Source: Ascaphus truei (Eukaryota; Chordata; Amphibia; Anura; Ascaphidae). Taken from it: a DNA stretch of 64,000 nucleotides. Location of the stretch: NCBI GenBank assembly GCA_036426205.1, contig CM071570.1, positions 50,018,984 to 50,082,983 on the forward strand, given 5' to 3'. The notes under the pieces were generated by a model. It was not told where the DNA came from, made no database searches, and saw nothing but the letters and a program-made list of their open reading frames with translations. The position numbers and the translations under genes were made by a program. Below are positions 12,004 through 23,052 of this stretch, in pieces. Within the stretch, counting starts at the first letter, position 1. Each line of letters starts with the position of its first letter.

Positions 12004-13038
12004 TCCTCTTTAACAGTGAGTTTAATTTTGTTTGTGATACTGAATTATGTTTGTTTAAATTAATTAAATAAGATGTCAAGGGTAGAACAGAGTGGAAAAT
12101 GCCTGAGCTCTTTAAAAATTATTCAGTGGACATTTTTGATAAACTTGGTCAGATTACCATTTTTTGAAATTCATGTGTTTGTTGCTCCGTGTTTTTTGAT
12201 GCACTATCACCGTTTCCTCGTCCCTTGTGTCCTTTTTTTTTATTTATTGCATTTAAAATGTCACAATAACTAGTAGTGTTTTCTGGCAAATGTTATTTGT
12301 ATTGCTGTCATTTATTTTATTGTAGTTGGAAAGTAAAATTATCGAGTAATAAATGACAGTACAATATTCTAAATGAAGTTATTGACAATACCACGTAATA
12401 TTAATAGCTACAGTATCACAAAAATGTTCAGTCCATCATTTTGTAGAAAGTTTACTGTAATTGGATTTGCATTGTGATATCACCCTTTGCGTCATACAAT
12501 TAGCCAGATGAACTAGTGAGGCAATGACTAACACAGCTCCCTCTGTAAGTATGGCTTTCACTGCTCCAGATACGGATCACAATGACGCAAAAGTGAATCA
12601 GCAGATCAAAGTACTGAATCCTTCATTAAGCTACATCATTGTATGTGGCTTTTGCCGAACAAAAGGAACTAAGCAGATTAATTTCCCAAATCCCTACATC
12701 TGACCAAATAGAATTTGACCGGCTTTATTCAGCAACATAATTGTATTTGCATTTCCAGAGCAAAGACACATAATAATATTTACTCAGCAATTTTCATTGG
12801 GTCAGTGGATATTATACCATAACACATTTATTTTGCTGGTGGCTAGTGCTAATCAATATTGGTGAAGATTTCTTATACAGTATAACATGTGCATTTCAAC
12901 TCTTTCAATGTTGTGATTGGTCATGGGATTTCATGCCTTGTTACACATTTCTAAAGGATTCCACAATGCTGAAAAAAAGTGAGCAATCCATAACATTATT
13001 TATTTGTCACTGCTTTGGATAAGGGTATTCTTGTGTTT
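12004..13038. other. AT-rich non-coding stretch
   Basis: About 1 kb without a supported gene, RNA or bounded element. Confidence 0.45.
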
Positions 13039-13860
13039 GCAAAAAGGGGGTTCCAATGCGCACTCTCATCCAGTTCAATAGAAAGAAACAGAACAAAAAA
13101 CACAGATAGTGTAATACTGTTATGAATAAGTAAATGTAGAAGATATGATGATTTTACTCACATTTTATGTGAGTAATACAGGCACTTCGGTTGTTTCAAA
13201 GTAACCAACTTATAAGGTGTGATACTTCGTCACTGGAAGGGCAGGTTACTCACGACAAAGTAAAGGAGAGGACACAGGAATAATGAAGTAAACTTTATAT
13301 AGATCAATGATAAAAAATAGCAAACACTTACACATAAGCAAGCTAACATAGTCAGTCAGACCCTCAGTGACAGGTAGTGGGAGGTTCAGTCCTGGAGAAA
13401 CCCTTATTCTTAGTGAACCTTCGTGGTGGCCATCCACATAAAGGCACTTGGTGTAAGGGTACAAATGTCCTGGGTGATCCTTCACACTTCCTCTGGTTCA
13501 GTAAGCAGTGCTCAGTCTCTGTAGTGTGGCCCAACGCGTTTTGTCAAATGTGACTTCTTCAAGGGGCATTCTGTAAGTGTTTGCTATTTTTTAGCATTGT
13601 TCTATATAAAGTTTACTTTATTATCCCTGTGTCCTCTCCTTTCCGTTGCCGGGAGTATCCTGCTCTTCCAGTGACGATGCATCACACCTTATAAGTTGGT
13701 TACTTTGAACAACTGAAATGCCTTGATTACTCTCAAAATGTGAGTAAAATCATCATATCTTCTACATTTATTTATTCATAACAGTATTACACTATCTGTG
13801 TTTTCTTCTGTTTTTTTCTATTGAACTGGATGAGAATGCTCATCGGACCCCCTTTTTTGC
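13039..13860. mobile_element. Large fold-back element with AACGCGTTTT loop
   Basis: The left arm runs from GCAAAAAGGGGGTTCCAATG through ATCATCATATC-type sequence and CCTTATAAGG. It is matched in reverse complement by the right arm, ending in GGACCCCCTTTTTTGC. Inner matched pieces include TAACCAACTTATAAGGTGTG against CACCTTATAAGTTGGTTACT, and TGGAAGGGCAGG/GGAGAGGACACAGG against their complements. The apex contains CAACGCGTTTTGTCAAATG and TTCTTCAAGGGGCA. The whole would fold into a hairpin of about 820 bp. A 79-codon frame in it (13,246-13,485) is a chance frame. The superfamily is unknown to me. Confidence 0.7.
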
Positions 13861-13966
13861 TACTACAATAGTGGATTTGGATCGAACCCTCACCCTTTGT
13901 GGCACTCATCATAGGACTATCTACCAATCATCAGGAACATTTATTACTAAGTATACACTGTGTTTA

Positions 13967-15390
13967 TGTAGCCCCGGTGTCCTCCATGTCCCAGGGACCC
14001 CCCTCCTGAAGTGCCATGCGGTCGCGGTTGCCGCCGGAGGCAGCGACGGACCCGCCGGCTCAACACGAGGGTGGGGGCCAGTGCAGGGAGCACTTCGAGC
14101 ACTCGGAGGCTCGGCGGCGTACTTGGATAGCGGGGGCCGCCATGACGGGTTGCGCGAGCGTGCGCGGGATCGCGCATGCGCAGTAACAGTCAGGGAGTTG
14201 CGGCGGACATTGGAGAATCGCGCATGCGTAGGAGAATCGCGCACGTGGCCCCAATGCGAAGACAGGCTCCCCAGGACTACAACTCACATGGGGCATAGCG
14301 AGGGAGACACCACGAGCCTCATAGTGGCCAATGAGGGCCAAGGATTCCCAGGCAGGCAGATAGATACTTTTCGCGGGCTTTGGAGCACGGCAGTTGGAGC
14401 TGGGAGCAAGAAGGGGAAGGAAGGGGGTAGGGAGCAAGTGGCTCCTGCACCAGGTAAGGTTCCCCAGGTGCCAGACAGGCCCAACTCCCCACCAGGTTAG
14501 TGGGTAATTAATAAGGGACGGCCCCATGTTAGGGACCCTGCCCTTAGGTGCGTGTGGTGTGCGTCTTGTCAGTGTCACGGCTGTCAGTGCTGTGAGGGCT
14601 GACAAGAAGGCATTGTGTGTTTGTGCAGCACGTTCGCTGCAGGTACCCAGTAGGTTGCAGTGCGTTGCTGTAGGTGCTAGGTAGTAGTTAGCAGTCAGGA
14701 CCGGGAAGAGCTAGGGGAATGGATTAGGCCAGTAACCCCCTAGGTCCCAGCTAGGTCCTCACTCCCCAGTTTGTGGTGCTACAGGGACAGGCCCTAGGTT
14801 AGGGATCCTGTCACAGTAGTACTAGTGTTAGATAGGGACACAGCGGACGCTGCGCTTCCTGAGAAGAGACTTGGGCTCAAGTCTGCGTTAAAGAGACAGA
14901 GACTATCTCCAGGGTGGGATCGCCCCTGGCGGACCCCGTGCAAGGAACCACAGGATCAGACGGAATCACCCAGCGGCCGATCCTTTTTGAAGTGCTTGCA
15001 GGCCCGAGTGCAGGAGCGCTCGGCAGGTATCTTCATATGTGCACCAACGTATCCTAACATATTATCATCACACATAGTGGCAGCGCTGACCACAGGACAA
15101 GGGGGTTGGGCTGTGGACAGTGTGGGGATACACGGTGACTGTGGAGCTACTCCCGCCGGGGAATGTTATAAGTGTGTTATTGTCTGCATATATATAAACT
15201 GGTTATATACATCCCTGAGTATGTGGTTATTGTATATGCGGGTCCTGTGTAGGTAACCTTCTACATCCCTAGAACCCTACACAAGGCGCTGAAACCAAGA
15301 AACGTTCCAGAGATTCACCCCAGGCTCTCACTGGCGGAGGCTCAGACCTCCTGAGAGCCTGACAGGTATACTGCACCACACCTGGTAACA
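13967..15390 (+). repeat. GC-rich LTR-like repeat, copy 1
   Basis: The block begins TGTAGCCCCGGTG and ends near GACAGGTATACTGCACCACA. It is diverged but collinear with 19,129-20,140: both contain CTTTTTGAAG, a CGGCAGGTAT/TGGCAGGTAT step followed by GTGCACCAACG, an AGTGGC(A/T)GCGC block, and a CACCCCAGGCTCTC segment near the end. TG...CA ends and a large GC-rich, non-coding, repeated body suggest a solo LTR, but no target duplication or internal coding region is visible. NRF-1-like GCGCATGCGCAGTA sits near 14,171. Open frames of up to 209 codons reflect high GC content and lack domains. Confidence 0.45.
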
Positions 15391-15419
15391 TATAGGTTCC
15401 CCCTCCATATGCCATATAT

Positions 15420-15534
15420 GCGATTGGGTGGGGGGGGAATACCCATTACATTTATATACAGTATTTTTGCCCTCGATCTCTTGTTCTATTATTGTGATTG
15501 TCTATTAGATCTATAATATATATATATATATATA
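15420..15534. repeat. TA-rich low-complexity stretch
   Basis: A short (TA)n run immediately precedes the Helitron end at 15,535. Helitrons insert at A|T dinucleotides, so an AT-rich target is expected. Confidence 0.6.
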
Positions 15535-15984
15535 CTAGCTGATATACCCGGCGTTGCCCGTTATTTACCCCCCTTCACAGCTGGCTGGCCCCCACATTCA
15601 CAACTCCGTTCTCCTTCACAGCTCCGCCCCCCCCCCTCTTCACAGCTCCGTCCCTCCCCCCCTTCACAACTGCGGTCTCCCCTACCTGCACCCCACATCA
15701 CGCTCCACCCCTCCTAGCCCCCACATCAGTGTCCCCCGCCTTGCACATCCCATCACTCTCCACCCCTTGCACCTCACATGACTCTCCCCCCCCTTGCACC
15801 TCACATTACTGCCCCCCCCCTGCATCACCCCCGGCCCCCACCACATCACCCACCGGAACCTTCTAATATCACCCCCCGTCCTCCCCCCACATCACCCCCC
15901 CCCGGCCCCCACCTTTAAATCAACCTCTCCCGGCCTCCCCCACAGACTTGTTTCACATTCCACACACAGGCACACATCAATCAT

Positions 15985-16048
15985 CATCACACACACACAC
16001 AACACACACACATTTGCACACATCACACACACACACACCACACACACA

Positions 16049-16089
<41 letters not shown>

Positions 16090-16650
16090 ACAACGTCACA
16101 CACACCACACACACACGACATAGTAAGGCAAGTACACACACACACACACCACATGTAACACACACACACAGTTCACCACACACACACACACAAACAACAA
16201 CACACACACCACCACCCACACCACACACACACCCACCCACACACCACACACACACACCACAACCAATTACAACAACACACACCTACACACCCACACACAG
16301 TTACACACACACACACACACACCCCACAAGCACCACCACACACACACACCACACACAACACCACACACACACACACACACACACACACAACACACACACA
16401 CAGCACACACACACACACACACCACACACACACACACACACACCATCATACAAGGATTAACTTTAACACACACACCACACACACACACACGACAACACAC
16501 ACACACACATGTAACACACCACACCACATGTCACACACACCACCACACCAACACACACACAACAACACACACGACACACACACCACAACAACCACACACC
16601 ACACAACACACCAGACACACACAACACACACTAGCACACTCAAACACACA
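15985..16650. repeat. Large interrupted (CA)n microsatellite
   Basis: About 660 bp of CA/CAC repeats, broken by CACCAC, AACA and ACGAC variants. It lies inside the Helitron. Cysteine/valine- and threonine/histidine-rich frames across it are artefacts of the repeat. Confidence 0.95.
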
Positions 16651-17165
16651 CAGTTTCCACCAACCCGTCATCCCTCTCCTTCCTTCCTCCGCCGGCCTCT
16701 TACTCCCGCTAGGAGGAAAGGGGGTCCTTCCGGGCGCCGCCATCTAAGGCGCCTGTTATTCCACTTTCCTGTTCGGAGCACTGGGGGGAGGGATGTGAGC
16801 ACAGGGGTGGGATGAGCGGAGCACCGGTGAGTGTGTAGCGTTAGCACCATGGGGAGCTGAGCGAACACCGGGAGGGAGAGGTGCACGGAGCGCTCTGGGG
16901 GGGGAATGCCCTGTACGTAGGCAACGGGTGGGAGCTGTCCAACGGGGAGAAGAGATTCTTCCCTTTGTCCTCCTCTGGCTCATTCTTGTAGCTGTGGTGG
17001 TTTTGCGGCTTTTGTGCGCTTCTGCATATTTACCGGGAGTATAGTCCGCTCCCCCCGCTGACTTTAAGCGGCCGTGGCCGTGTGGGGGGGGATGGTTGAA
17101 AATCGGGGGAATACAGGAGCCTTCCCGGGTAGGATTAGAGTGCACCGGTCACTATACTTTGGATG

Positions 17166-17174
17166 TGTGTGTGT

Positions 17175-17206
<32 letters not shown>
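17166..17206. repeat. (TG)n microsatellite
   Basis: A TG run of about 40 bases near the right part of the Helitron, in the opposite orientation to the CA array. Confidence 0.9.
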
Positions 17207-17208
<2 letters not shown>

Positions 17209-17309
17209 TCACTCCGCCTCAGGCCATTGAGAGGTGCAGGGGCAGATGCAGACAGGCATACAGTGCTTTCACTATTATATAGTAATATATAGTAATATAT
17301 ATATATATC

Positions 17310-18045
17310 AAAGACCAACACAAAATTAAGTAGCGCTCAGGTGGATAATAGTGACAATATATATAGAATAATGATAATAAATTATATGAATCAATAAAAA
17401 TCCCAATACAGTATCAACACACTTTTAACTACATATAACATCAAACCATAAAGTGATAGTGAAAAAAACAAAGTCCAAAATAAATGTTCCACTTGAAAAA
17501 TCCAGCGAGATAAAGGTCCCAATTGATGATCCAGGGAGCGTCTTTGCAGCTTCAGATAAATGTGGTATAGCCAACCACTACAAATCTAAGAACAAAAAAC
17601 AAACAGAAGCGCAAGCTCCATAGCATGTAACTGTTTAAACAAAAGAGTACATTTATTAAAAAACTGCAGCCCAAAGGGAATGCACTTACAGGATTAAAAA
17701 AAGCAACCATACGTGGGAGAGAAATCTCTGTGTGTAGTCATCTGCGGGTGTGAGAGGGTCCCAGGTAGGCAAGGTATATCTGCACAGCTTGTAGCCACCA
17801 CCAACTCCTGTCACAAGTTGGCGCCAAGAGACTGAGTCAATCAGTGCCTCCACGTCCTCTGCTCCTGCATAGGATAGTTGCCAGCACTTGAAAATACAGC
17901 TAGTAAGATTGCAGGGACGCCCAGGACTCAGTGTAGACACACCCACAGCGCGATGACGTCACCAACCCTACGCGTTACGTCACACAAAGGCAACTTGTGT
18001 TGACTCAGTCTACTGGCGCCAACTTGTGACAGGAGTTGGTATATA
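17310..18045. repeat. Repeat with fold-back core and ACGCGTTACG loop
   Basis: CAACTCCTGTCACAAGTTGG (17,801) followed by CGCCAAGAGACTGAGTCAA is inverted at 17,999-18,039 (TTGACTCAGTCTACTGGCGC, then CAACTTGTGACAGGAGTTGG). The loop of about 155 bp includes GATGACGTCACC and CCTACGCGTTACGTCAC. The AT-rich upstream part (17,310-17,700) resembles the left parts of similar frog repeats but contains no identifiable gene. Confidence 0.6.
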
Positions 18046-18098
18046 TATAGATAGATCGATAGATATAGATATAGATAGATAGATAGATACATAGATAA
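18040..18098. repeat. (GATA)n / (TAGA)n microsatellite
   Basis: Imperfect GATA/TAGA tetranucleotide repeats with a short TA run in front. Confidence 0.9.
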
Positions 18099-19128
18099 TA
18101 ATTTTTTTCTATTATTTCTAAGTAGTAGTATAGGCTATAAAAGTTTGTAACCTCATATGCTCTATTTAGGTGGCTTTTCAAATGTACTGAGCTATTGCAA
18201 CATCTGCTGGGGAGCTGCAGAGTTAAAGGGATGATTCAGCTTTTTGGAACAAGATACAACCATAATACTGTACCTGTGAACACCCTTTTTTTAAATAGAA
18301 AAAAGTAGTGTCTGTAACATAAAACATTTCCAGTGCAAACTACAAAGAAAACTTTTGCTGGTCATGGAAAAAAGTAATTTATGTGAAAGGGAATATGTCT
18401 ACATCTGGCAAGAAATAGTTTATAGATACAACATGATAAAATCAAGCCTGATAATAATTGGAAAATAAAGTAGAAACATTTAGTTTAACCCTTTAGATGC
18501 TAGAACAACCTGCAACTCTGTGATGTATTAGCAGTGGACACCCTCTCATAAGAAAATTGAGGGAACGATGGCTTTACAAAAAGTACAGTATTTTTAAATA
18601 TATCTTCAGCATTAATTTATAAATATAGTAAAGGTAGGCACTTTTGCTGCTGGTTTTTGGCCCATTTTAGTTTTGTAAAAAATGACAGGGACAAATTTCT
18701 AAATAAACAGGAAAATAATTTCAAAATTAGAACTTTTGTAGGCTACTCTAGTTCATAGGGTTTCCTTTAGTAAACCCAAACGTTTACCCAGTTAACCCAC
18801 CCCCCCCCCAAAAAAAACCAAAGCAAGTTCATTCCAAAGTTTGATTTGGACATCTGAACAAATATCAAAGTTTGGATTTTGAACCTGCAAACCTGCCCAT
18901 CCTTAAAATATGTTAAGCTTAAACATGGGAATGGCTTGCCTTTATTTAGTGGGATGATGTGGAGTGCAAAGCATAGCCTACTCTATCTGCAACAGTAACC
19001 AACGATGGATTTCCTAAGGGACCAAAATTATTATCTGTATGGGGATTGCATACAAGTTAAAATAATATCTTTATATGTTCAAGTGCTGTTTTTTGCTGTC
19101 TACAGTAGTGACCGCGACATTATACTAC
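18099..19128. other. AT-rich non-coding stretch
   Basis: No gene or RNA gene supported. Confidence 0.45.
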
Positions 19129-20140
19129 TGTAGCCGTGACCCCTGATTCACCCCAAAGAGCGGGAGGTTGCGCTTGCAAAGAGTAGTTGCAAAATCCCGC
19201 GAAGGAGGAGAGTGCATTTGGCGGGAGAAAGCAGTCCCTTGACCCAGCAGCCCTGCGGGGAGGGTCAGGCGAGAGAGTCTAGCCAATAGGCGGAGGAGGT
19301 GCCAGAGATATAGGCAGTGGTTGCGCGCACGTGGAGGCAGAGCTGATTGGAGAGGAGAGGAGATGGAGAGTCTGTGAGGGGAGGTTGAACCGCCCCGGCG
19401 CAGGCTAGGTGCCCAAGGCCCTGTTAGCCCTGAGTCACCTCATAGACAAGCTGAGCTAGGGATCGCCTTAGTGAGGTTCCTGTTCCCCTAGTAACTGTAA
19501 GCCTTGACCGGGACTATACTGTCGAGAGGGAGGTCTGGGCTCAGACCCCCACTGGTGTTGCTAGAGAGAGAGAGAGATAGATTGGTGTCGACGTATCGAG
19601 ACCCTTTTTGAAGACCGTGGCAGTTCCGAGCACCGGAGTGTTTGGCAGGTATTTCATCAAGTGCACCAACGGTACCATTCATTCACTCGAGACACAGTGG
19701 CTGCGCAGTCACCCATACACACACATAGGGCCTGCTGTGAGCGGGAGGACTAATCCGTAAGGATCGGACACGGGGTGGGCTCACCTGGTGGCGGGTGTGG
19801 GAAGTATTGTTGGCGTCCGCCGTGGCGCATGTATTGGGGCGTCCGCCGTGGCGCTAGATAATGTTGGCGTCCGCCGTGGCGTGCTATATAACGTATACAT
19901 ATATATAGGAATGTTATGGCATGTAATGTACTGTGAATTTGGTTTGCAAGTAAAAGAGATTGGTTTTAGAACTTGGTTGTGTAAGTGTAATTCTTGCATA
20001 TACGTCCTGCGAGGACCCACTCCCCCTTTGGCGGGAGCTGTCGCAGGTGGAGGCGCTGCACCAGTTATAAATATTGCGTGCACCCCAGGCTCTCCGTGGC
20101 AGAGACTTAGGCCCTGTGAGCCGGCAGGTAATACAGCACA
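19129..20140 (+). repeat. GC-rich LTR-like repeat, copy 2, with an internal 16-bp triplication
   Basis: It begins TGTAGCCGTGACC and ends near GCAGGTAATACAGCACA. It is collinear with 13,967-15,390 at moderate identity, so the two copies are old or represent subfamilies. A distinct internal feature is three exact copies of GGCGTCCGCCGTGGCG at 19,812-19,827, 19,838-19,853 and 19,866-19,881, spaced 26 and 28 bases apart. Open frames across this part are side effects of GC content. An LTR is my best guess; no flanking duplication is proven. Confidence 0.45.
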
Positions 20141-20869
20141 TAGTAGCAGCTTGCTAGTGATAGGAAGCAGGGCTACACTACTATCAGTTAAAGGACTGCT
20201 CATCATCGAATTGCTCTTCGAACAAGAATGGCACATGAACAAATGCATTGTCAGAAGATATACAGGCACCCATGATGAGTTGAGATAAAGTCTATTCAAT
20301 GTTTCAGCTCCCTGTGGACTAATGCTGTAAAGGCTTAAAGTGGCAGCCCCTTGATTCCACACACTTACGGACATCACACGTGTAAGTAAAAGAGGTCACA
20401 TCTTTATTTATGCTTCAACATTCTCATTAACTACCTGCCAGCCAAGAACAATGAATTCAGAGCTTCTATAAGTTATGACCCCCTCAGTGGGATACCCTCA
20501 CCAGCCATATTTCAGTGGACATCCCTCACCCACCCAACTCAGACTATGGGGGGAGACCATCACCAGCCATATTTCAAATGACCTCCTCCCCCAACCACCC
20601 CAGGCTCAGGATAATTCACTAAAGTCCCTTGCGGCTCATCAGACCCAACCACACAGCTGGCATCCAGCTTTTCATACCGATCTCTTATTGGGACTACACA
20701 GGCCCGAATGTATAGTTGGCACCCACTTGCTTGTTCTTTCTTTGCATCCCATAACTGGTTAGCGTGTCAGTGACACCACCCAGAGGACCAATTAAAACCT
20801 GATTGCAATGGGGCCATCGATGCTGAGCTGTGACCTCTACCTTAAAACGTCTAAAGCTTTAAAAACATC
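20141..20869 (-). repeat. Presumed 3' untranslated part of the Ngaro-like element
   Basis: This segment follows the SGNH-like fragment in its reading direction and has no coding signal of its own. A direct repeat, CACCAGCCATATTTCA, occurs at about 20,500 and 20,561. Assignment to the retrotransposon rests on position only; the element's outer end is not identified. Confidence 0.35.
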
Positions 20870-21362
20870 TCGGACATTGCATATAATTTCATCAGAGAGG
20901 TGCATCCCCATCATGCATGTGTCAGTTGCCTTTACATAAGTCTATTCCCCAGTGCCTTAGCCCACTCTCACCGCAAGAGAGGATGAAGCTGTCGATGGCT
21001 TTGTTTACTCTCTTTGTGGATGACTCAATCCCAGTTGAATGGTTAACTCCTCTCCATGACAATCGTGTTATTATCTCAGACCAGATTATCACAATTTCAT
21101 TCCACTAAACAGCTTTTAACCTGGCACAGTCTGTTTGAATTTGGAAAATCAGGTCTAATGATTTATGTTTGGCCAGGTCATTTCCGCCCAGGTGCAATAG
21201 AATTACTTCTGGCTTCACCCGTGCTGGTAGTAATGCTTCCAACGCCAATACCTCTATGTCCAGTCATCGGATGTTCATCCTCTCTTTCGGATAGCCTAGT
21301 TACACACAGCACAGTTTGTCCTTTGCCCTTTTGTGGGCTCACTGAATAAATGAGTGGCCTAC
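20870..21362 (-). pseudogene. SGNH-hydrolase-like domain of an Ngaro-like YR retrotransposon, decayed
   Basis: Reading leftwards, one frame gives AHKRAKDKLC, then an ALLPARVKPEVILLHLGGND run (the GGND codons lie near 21,178-21,189) continuing into LAKHKSLDLIFQIQTDCARLK. VILLHLGGND is the block-III motif of SGNH/GDSL hydrolase-like proteins carried by vertebrate Ngaro/DIRS-group elements. Farther on, another frame gives a damaged RHWGIDLCKGN...HMHDGDAPL, corresponding to the DGVHLS catalytic Asp/His block. Several stops and frame changes show it is inactive. In Ngaro elements this domain follows the tyrosine recombinase, the order seen here. Confidence 0.75.
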
Positions 21363-21834
21363 AAGCCAAAGTTTTTGTATTTTAATGTTCTTGTAGACTG
21401 AAGATACTCCATGGGGTTAATGGTGCATTCACACATATACAGTATACACAATAACATAAAATATCTATTATTTGAAAAAAAATCTCATGACAGGGCCCAC
21501 CAAACAAAATGGAGCCACAGTAATCCATAAAGCAAAAGTCAGGGGAAGAAATTCAGTCAAAAAACAGTCAACACTCAAATGGGATATACAAAAAAAGTGA
21601 TGTATTTCAATATTGTTCAAAAGGTACAAAAATCACAATATCATAATGAAACAAAATACAGATAAAACAAACATGCAAAATAGCAAAAAAAGGGCCAACA
21701 CACATAAGAAATCGCCTTTTTGCCATTGTGCATGTTTCCATTATCTGTATTTGAGTGCAGACTCTTCGTGTAGACAGTAGCATAACTACATTTTTTGACC
21801 CCCCCCCCCTGTAAAAAAATGTCAAGGGCCCGCT
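21363..21834 (-). other. Degenerate or inserted sequence between YR and SGNH parts
   Basis: No domain is visible in this piece. It includes a CCCCCCCCCC run near 21,801 and AT-rich DNA. It may be decayed linker or a further insertion. Confidence 0.35.
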
Positions 21835-22640
21835 ACATTAAAAAAAGCATTGGATTTCAACCTCCCAAATGTCTTTATCTACTCTGCTGTATGCCCTTCC
21901 TCTGCAGCAGTATGCCCTTCCTCTGCAACTCCAATTCTAAACTAACGAGTTCCTAATACTTTTGGATCCATATCGCCTGCTTGTAAGCAGCGTGTAAATA
22001 TTCTCTGCAGTTGATATCTCGGGAATGGTGTTAGGTCTTGGTGGATCAGAAATATGTCACCCCCTTTTGGTCTATGCATCATAAAAAGTTTAGTTAAATG
22101 AACTAGATATATTTTCTTACTGTCGTGTTTTATCAGGTACCATGCACCTTTTCATGCCTGGTCCATTTTTGACCTGTATATCCTACATGATATTGTTTTG
22201 CCTTTAATAATTATGTTCTTAGAAAGCAAGCCTGAATTGCTGCGAGACTTCGCTGCTGCCATTTGAGCGCCAATACTGAACGCACCGAAAAATGGCAGAG
22301 CAAAAGCCGCCTTGAATAGTGAGCTCTCTCTGTGGGCCTTGTACATACCGACTCTGTGGTCCAGTGTTATGGGTTTCTTCCATTAGCCCATTTCTCCTCT
22401 ACCCCAGCCTATGAAGATTGCCTTATAATGAAATCCTTAAGTATGTTTTTCCACTTCTGAAGGAACAAGGCCAAACCAACTAGCATGGATCCTGCGCTGG
22501 CACGTGTTACTCCTGCTTCCTTTTGTGCTAGCGTGTAAGTAATGAGCTGCTCCATGCTATCTGCCACACCCCTTGTTCTAGTAGCTGTTTTGAAAGCCTA
22601 CCTTTTGGTGCCACACGTTGTTATATGTTTTTTTACGTGC
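21835..22640 (-). pseudogene. Tyrosine recombinase (YR) of an Ngaro-like retrotransposon, decayed
   Basis: Minus-strand frames show, in order, LAQKEAGVTRASAGSMLVGL (core-binding region), LFKAAFALPFFGAFSIGAQM (22,152-22,346; the usual FFGAFRIGEL box), NSGLLSKNIIIKGKTISCRI-YRSKMDQA, then a shifted TPFPRYQLQRIFTRCLQ and DPKVLGTR-stop-FRIG, then TFGRLKSNAFF. These match the box A, linker, HxxR (HSFRIG) and GRWKSNAF parts of YR-element recombinases. The box A arginine is serine (FRIG to FSIG) and the HSFR histidine region carries a stop, so catalysis is lost. A short tandem duplication (EEGHTA twice) lies just after the FRIG motif. Such recombinases integrate circular cDNA without an integrase. 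Confidence 0.82.
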
Positions 22641-22689
22641 AGGGTGCTAGCGACTTCTGGATAATTTCCATTAATCTATGTGCCCTATC

Positions 22690-23052
22690 TGCCGAAGGTG
22701 ACGTGGGCAGGTTAAACCTTTCTTTATTAGTTCTCCTAAAAATCGCTTATGAGCCACCTGAGCTTCGCTACCTTATCCTTGGGCAATCTTGATTCCTTGG
22801 CCACTGTGTCAAAGGATAATGTACCTGTGGGACCCTCTGTTTTGTCTTCTGCTATTGGTATTTCCAGCTCCTGCATGAGCTCGATACTGCTGTCTAACAG
22901 TAGCCTGTACAACTGAGAACTGGGAAGGCCCACTAACATGAAATCATCTAGGTAGTGGGCTATTATTCTGAGTCAAAGTATGAGTCCAATATGGCTCAGA
23001 TCATGGGAAGGCATTTGTCGATCAAGTATAAAACCTCCAATTTGCACACTGT
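22690..23052 (-). pseudogene. Reverse transcriptase (palm to C-terminal part) of the Ngaro-like element
   Basis: A minus-strand frame gives GGFILDRQMPSHDLSHIG, then AHYLDDFMLVGLPSSQLYRL with the YLDD catalytic pair, then EIPIAEDKTEGPTGTLSFDT and AKESRLPKDKVAKLRWLISD. PIAxDKTEGP and SRLPxDKxxxLR are hallmark motifs of DIRS/Ngaro reverse transcriptases. The right edge stops abruptly at 23,053, where a DNA transposon was inserted; the upstream part of the same gene resumes at 32,932. It is a pseudogene by insertion and by further decay. Confidence 0.85.

Larger units (their letters stand above)
15535..17290 (-). mobile_element. Non-autonomous Helitron, minus strand (5' end approximate)
   Basis: On the minus strand the sequence ends with a CGGGCAACGCCGGG hairpin, then TATATCAG and the terminal CTAG, followed by T. 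This is the canonical Helitron 3' end and matches the plus-strand Helitron at 47,882-48,608 (CCCGGGCAACACCGGG, TATATCAGCTAG). The body holds CCCC-rich DNA, a large CA array (15,985-16,650), GC-rich DNA and a TG array (17,166-17,206). The 5' TC end should lie at the right, near 17,265-17,300 where TTATTATATAGTAATATA-like sequence occurs, but I cannot fix it. No Rep/helicase coding is visible, so it is non-autonomous. Confidence 0.7.

Noticed and set aside
13871..14605. 209- and 181-codon ORFs in GC-rich DNA
   Set aside because: Overlapping frames on both strands with no domain; the DNA is part of a repeated LTR-like block.
15892..16649. Cys/Val- and Thr/His-rich ORFs on both strands
   Set aside because: They are translations of an interrupted CA/TG microsatellite; no start context, domain or codon bias.
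19781..20377. 198- and 166-codon overlapping ORFs
   Set aside because: They lie mostly in the second copy of the LTR-like repeat and are not conserved in the first copy.
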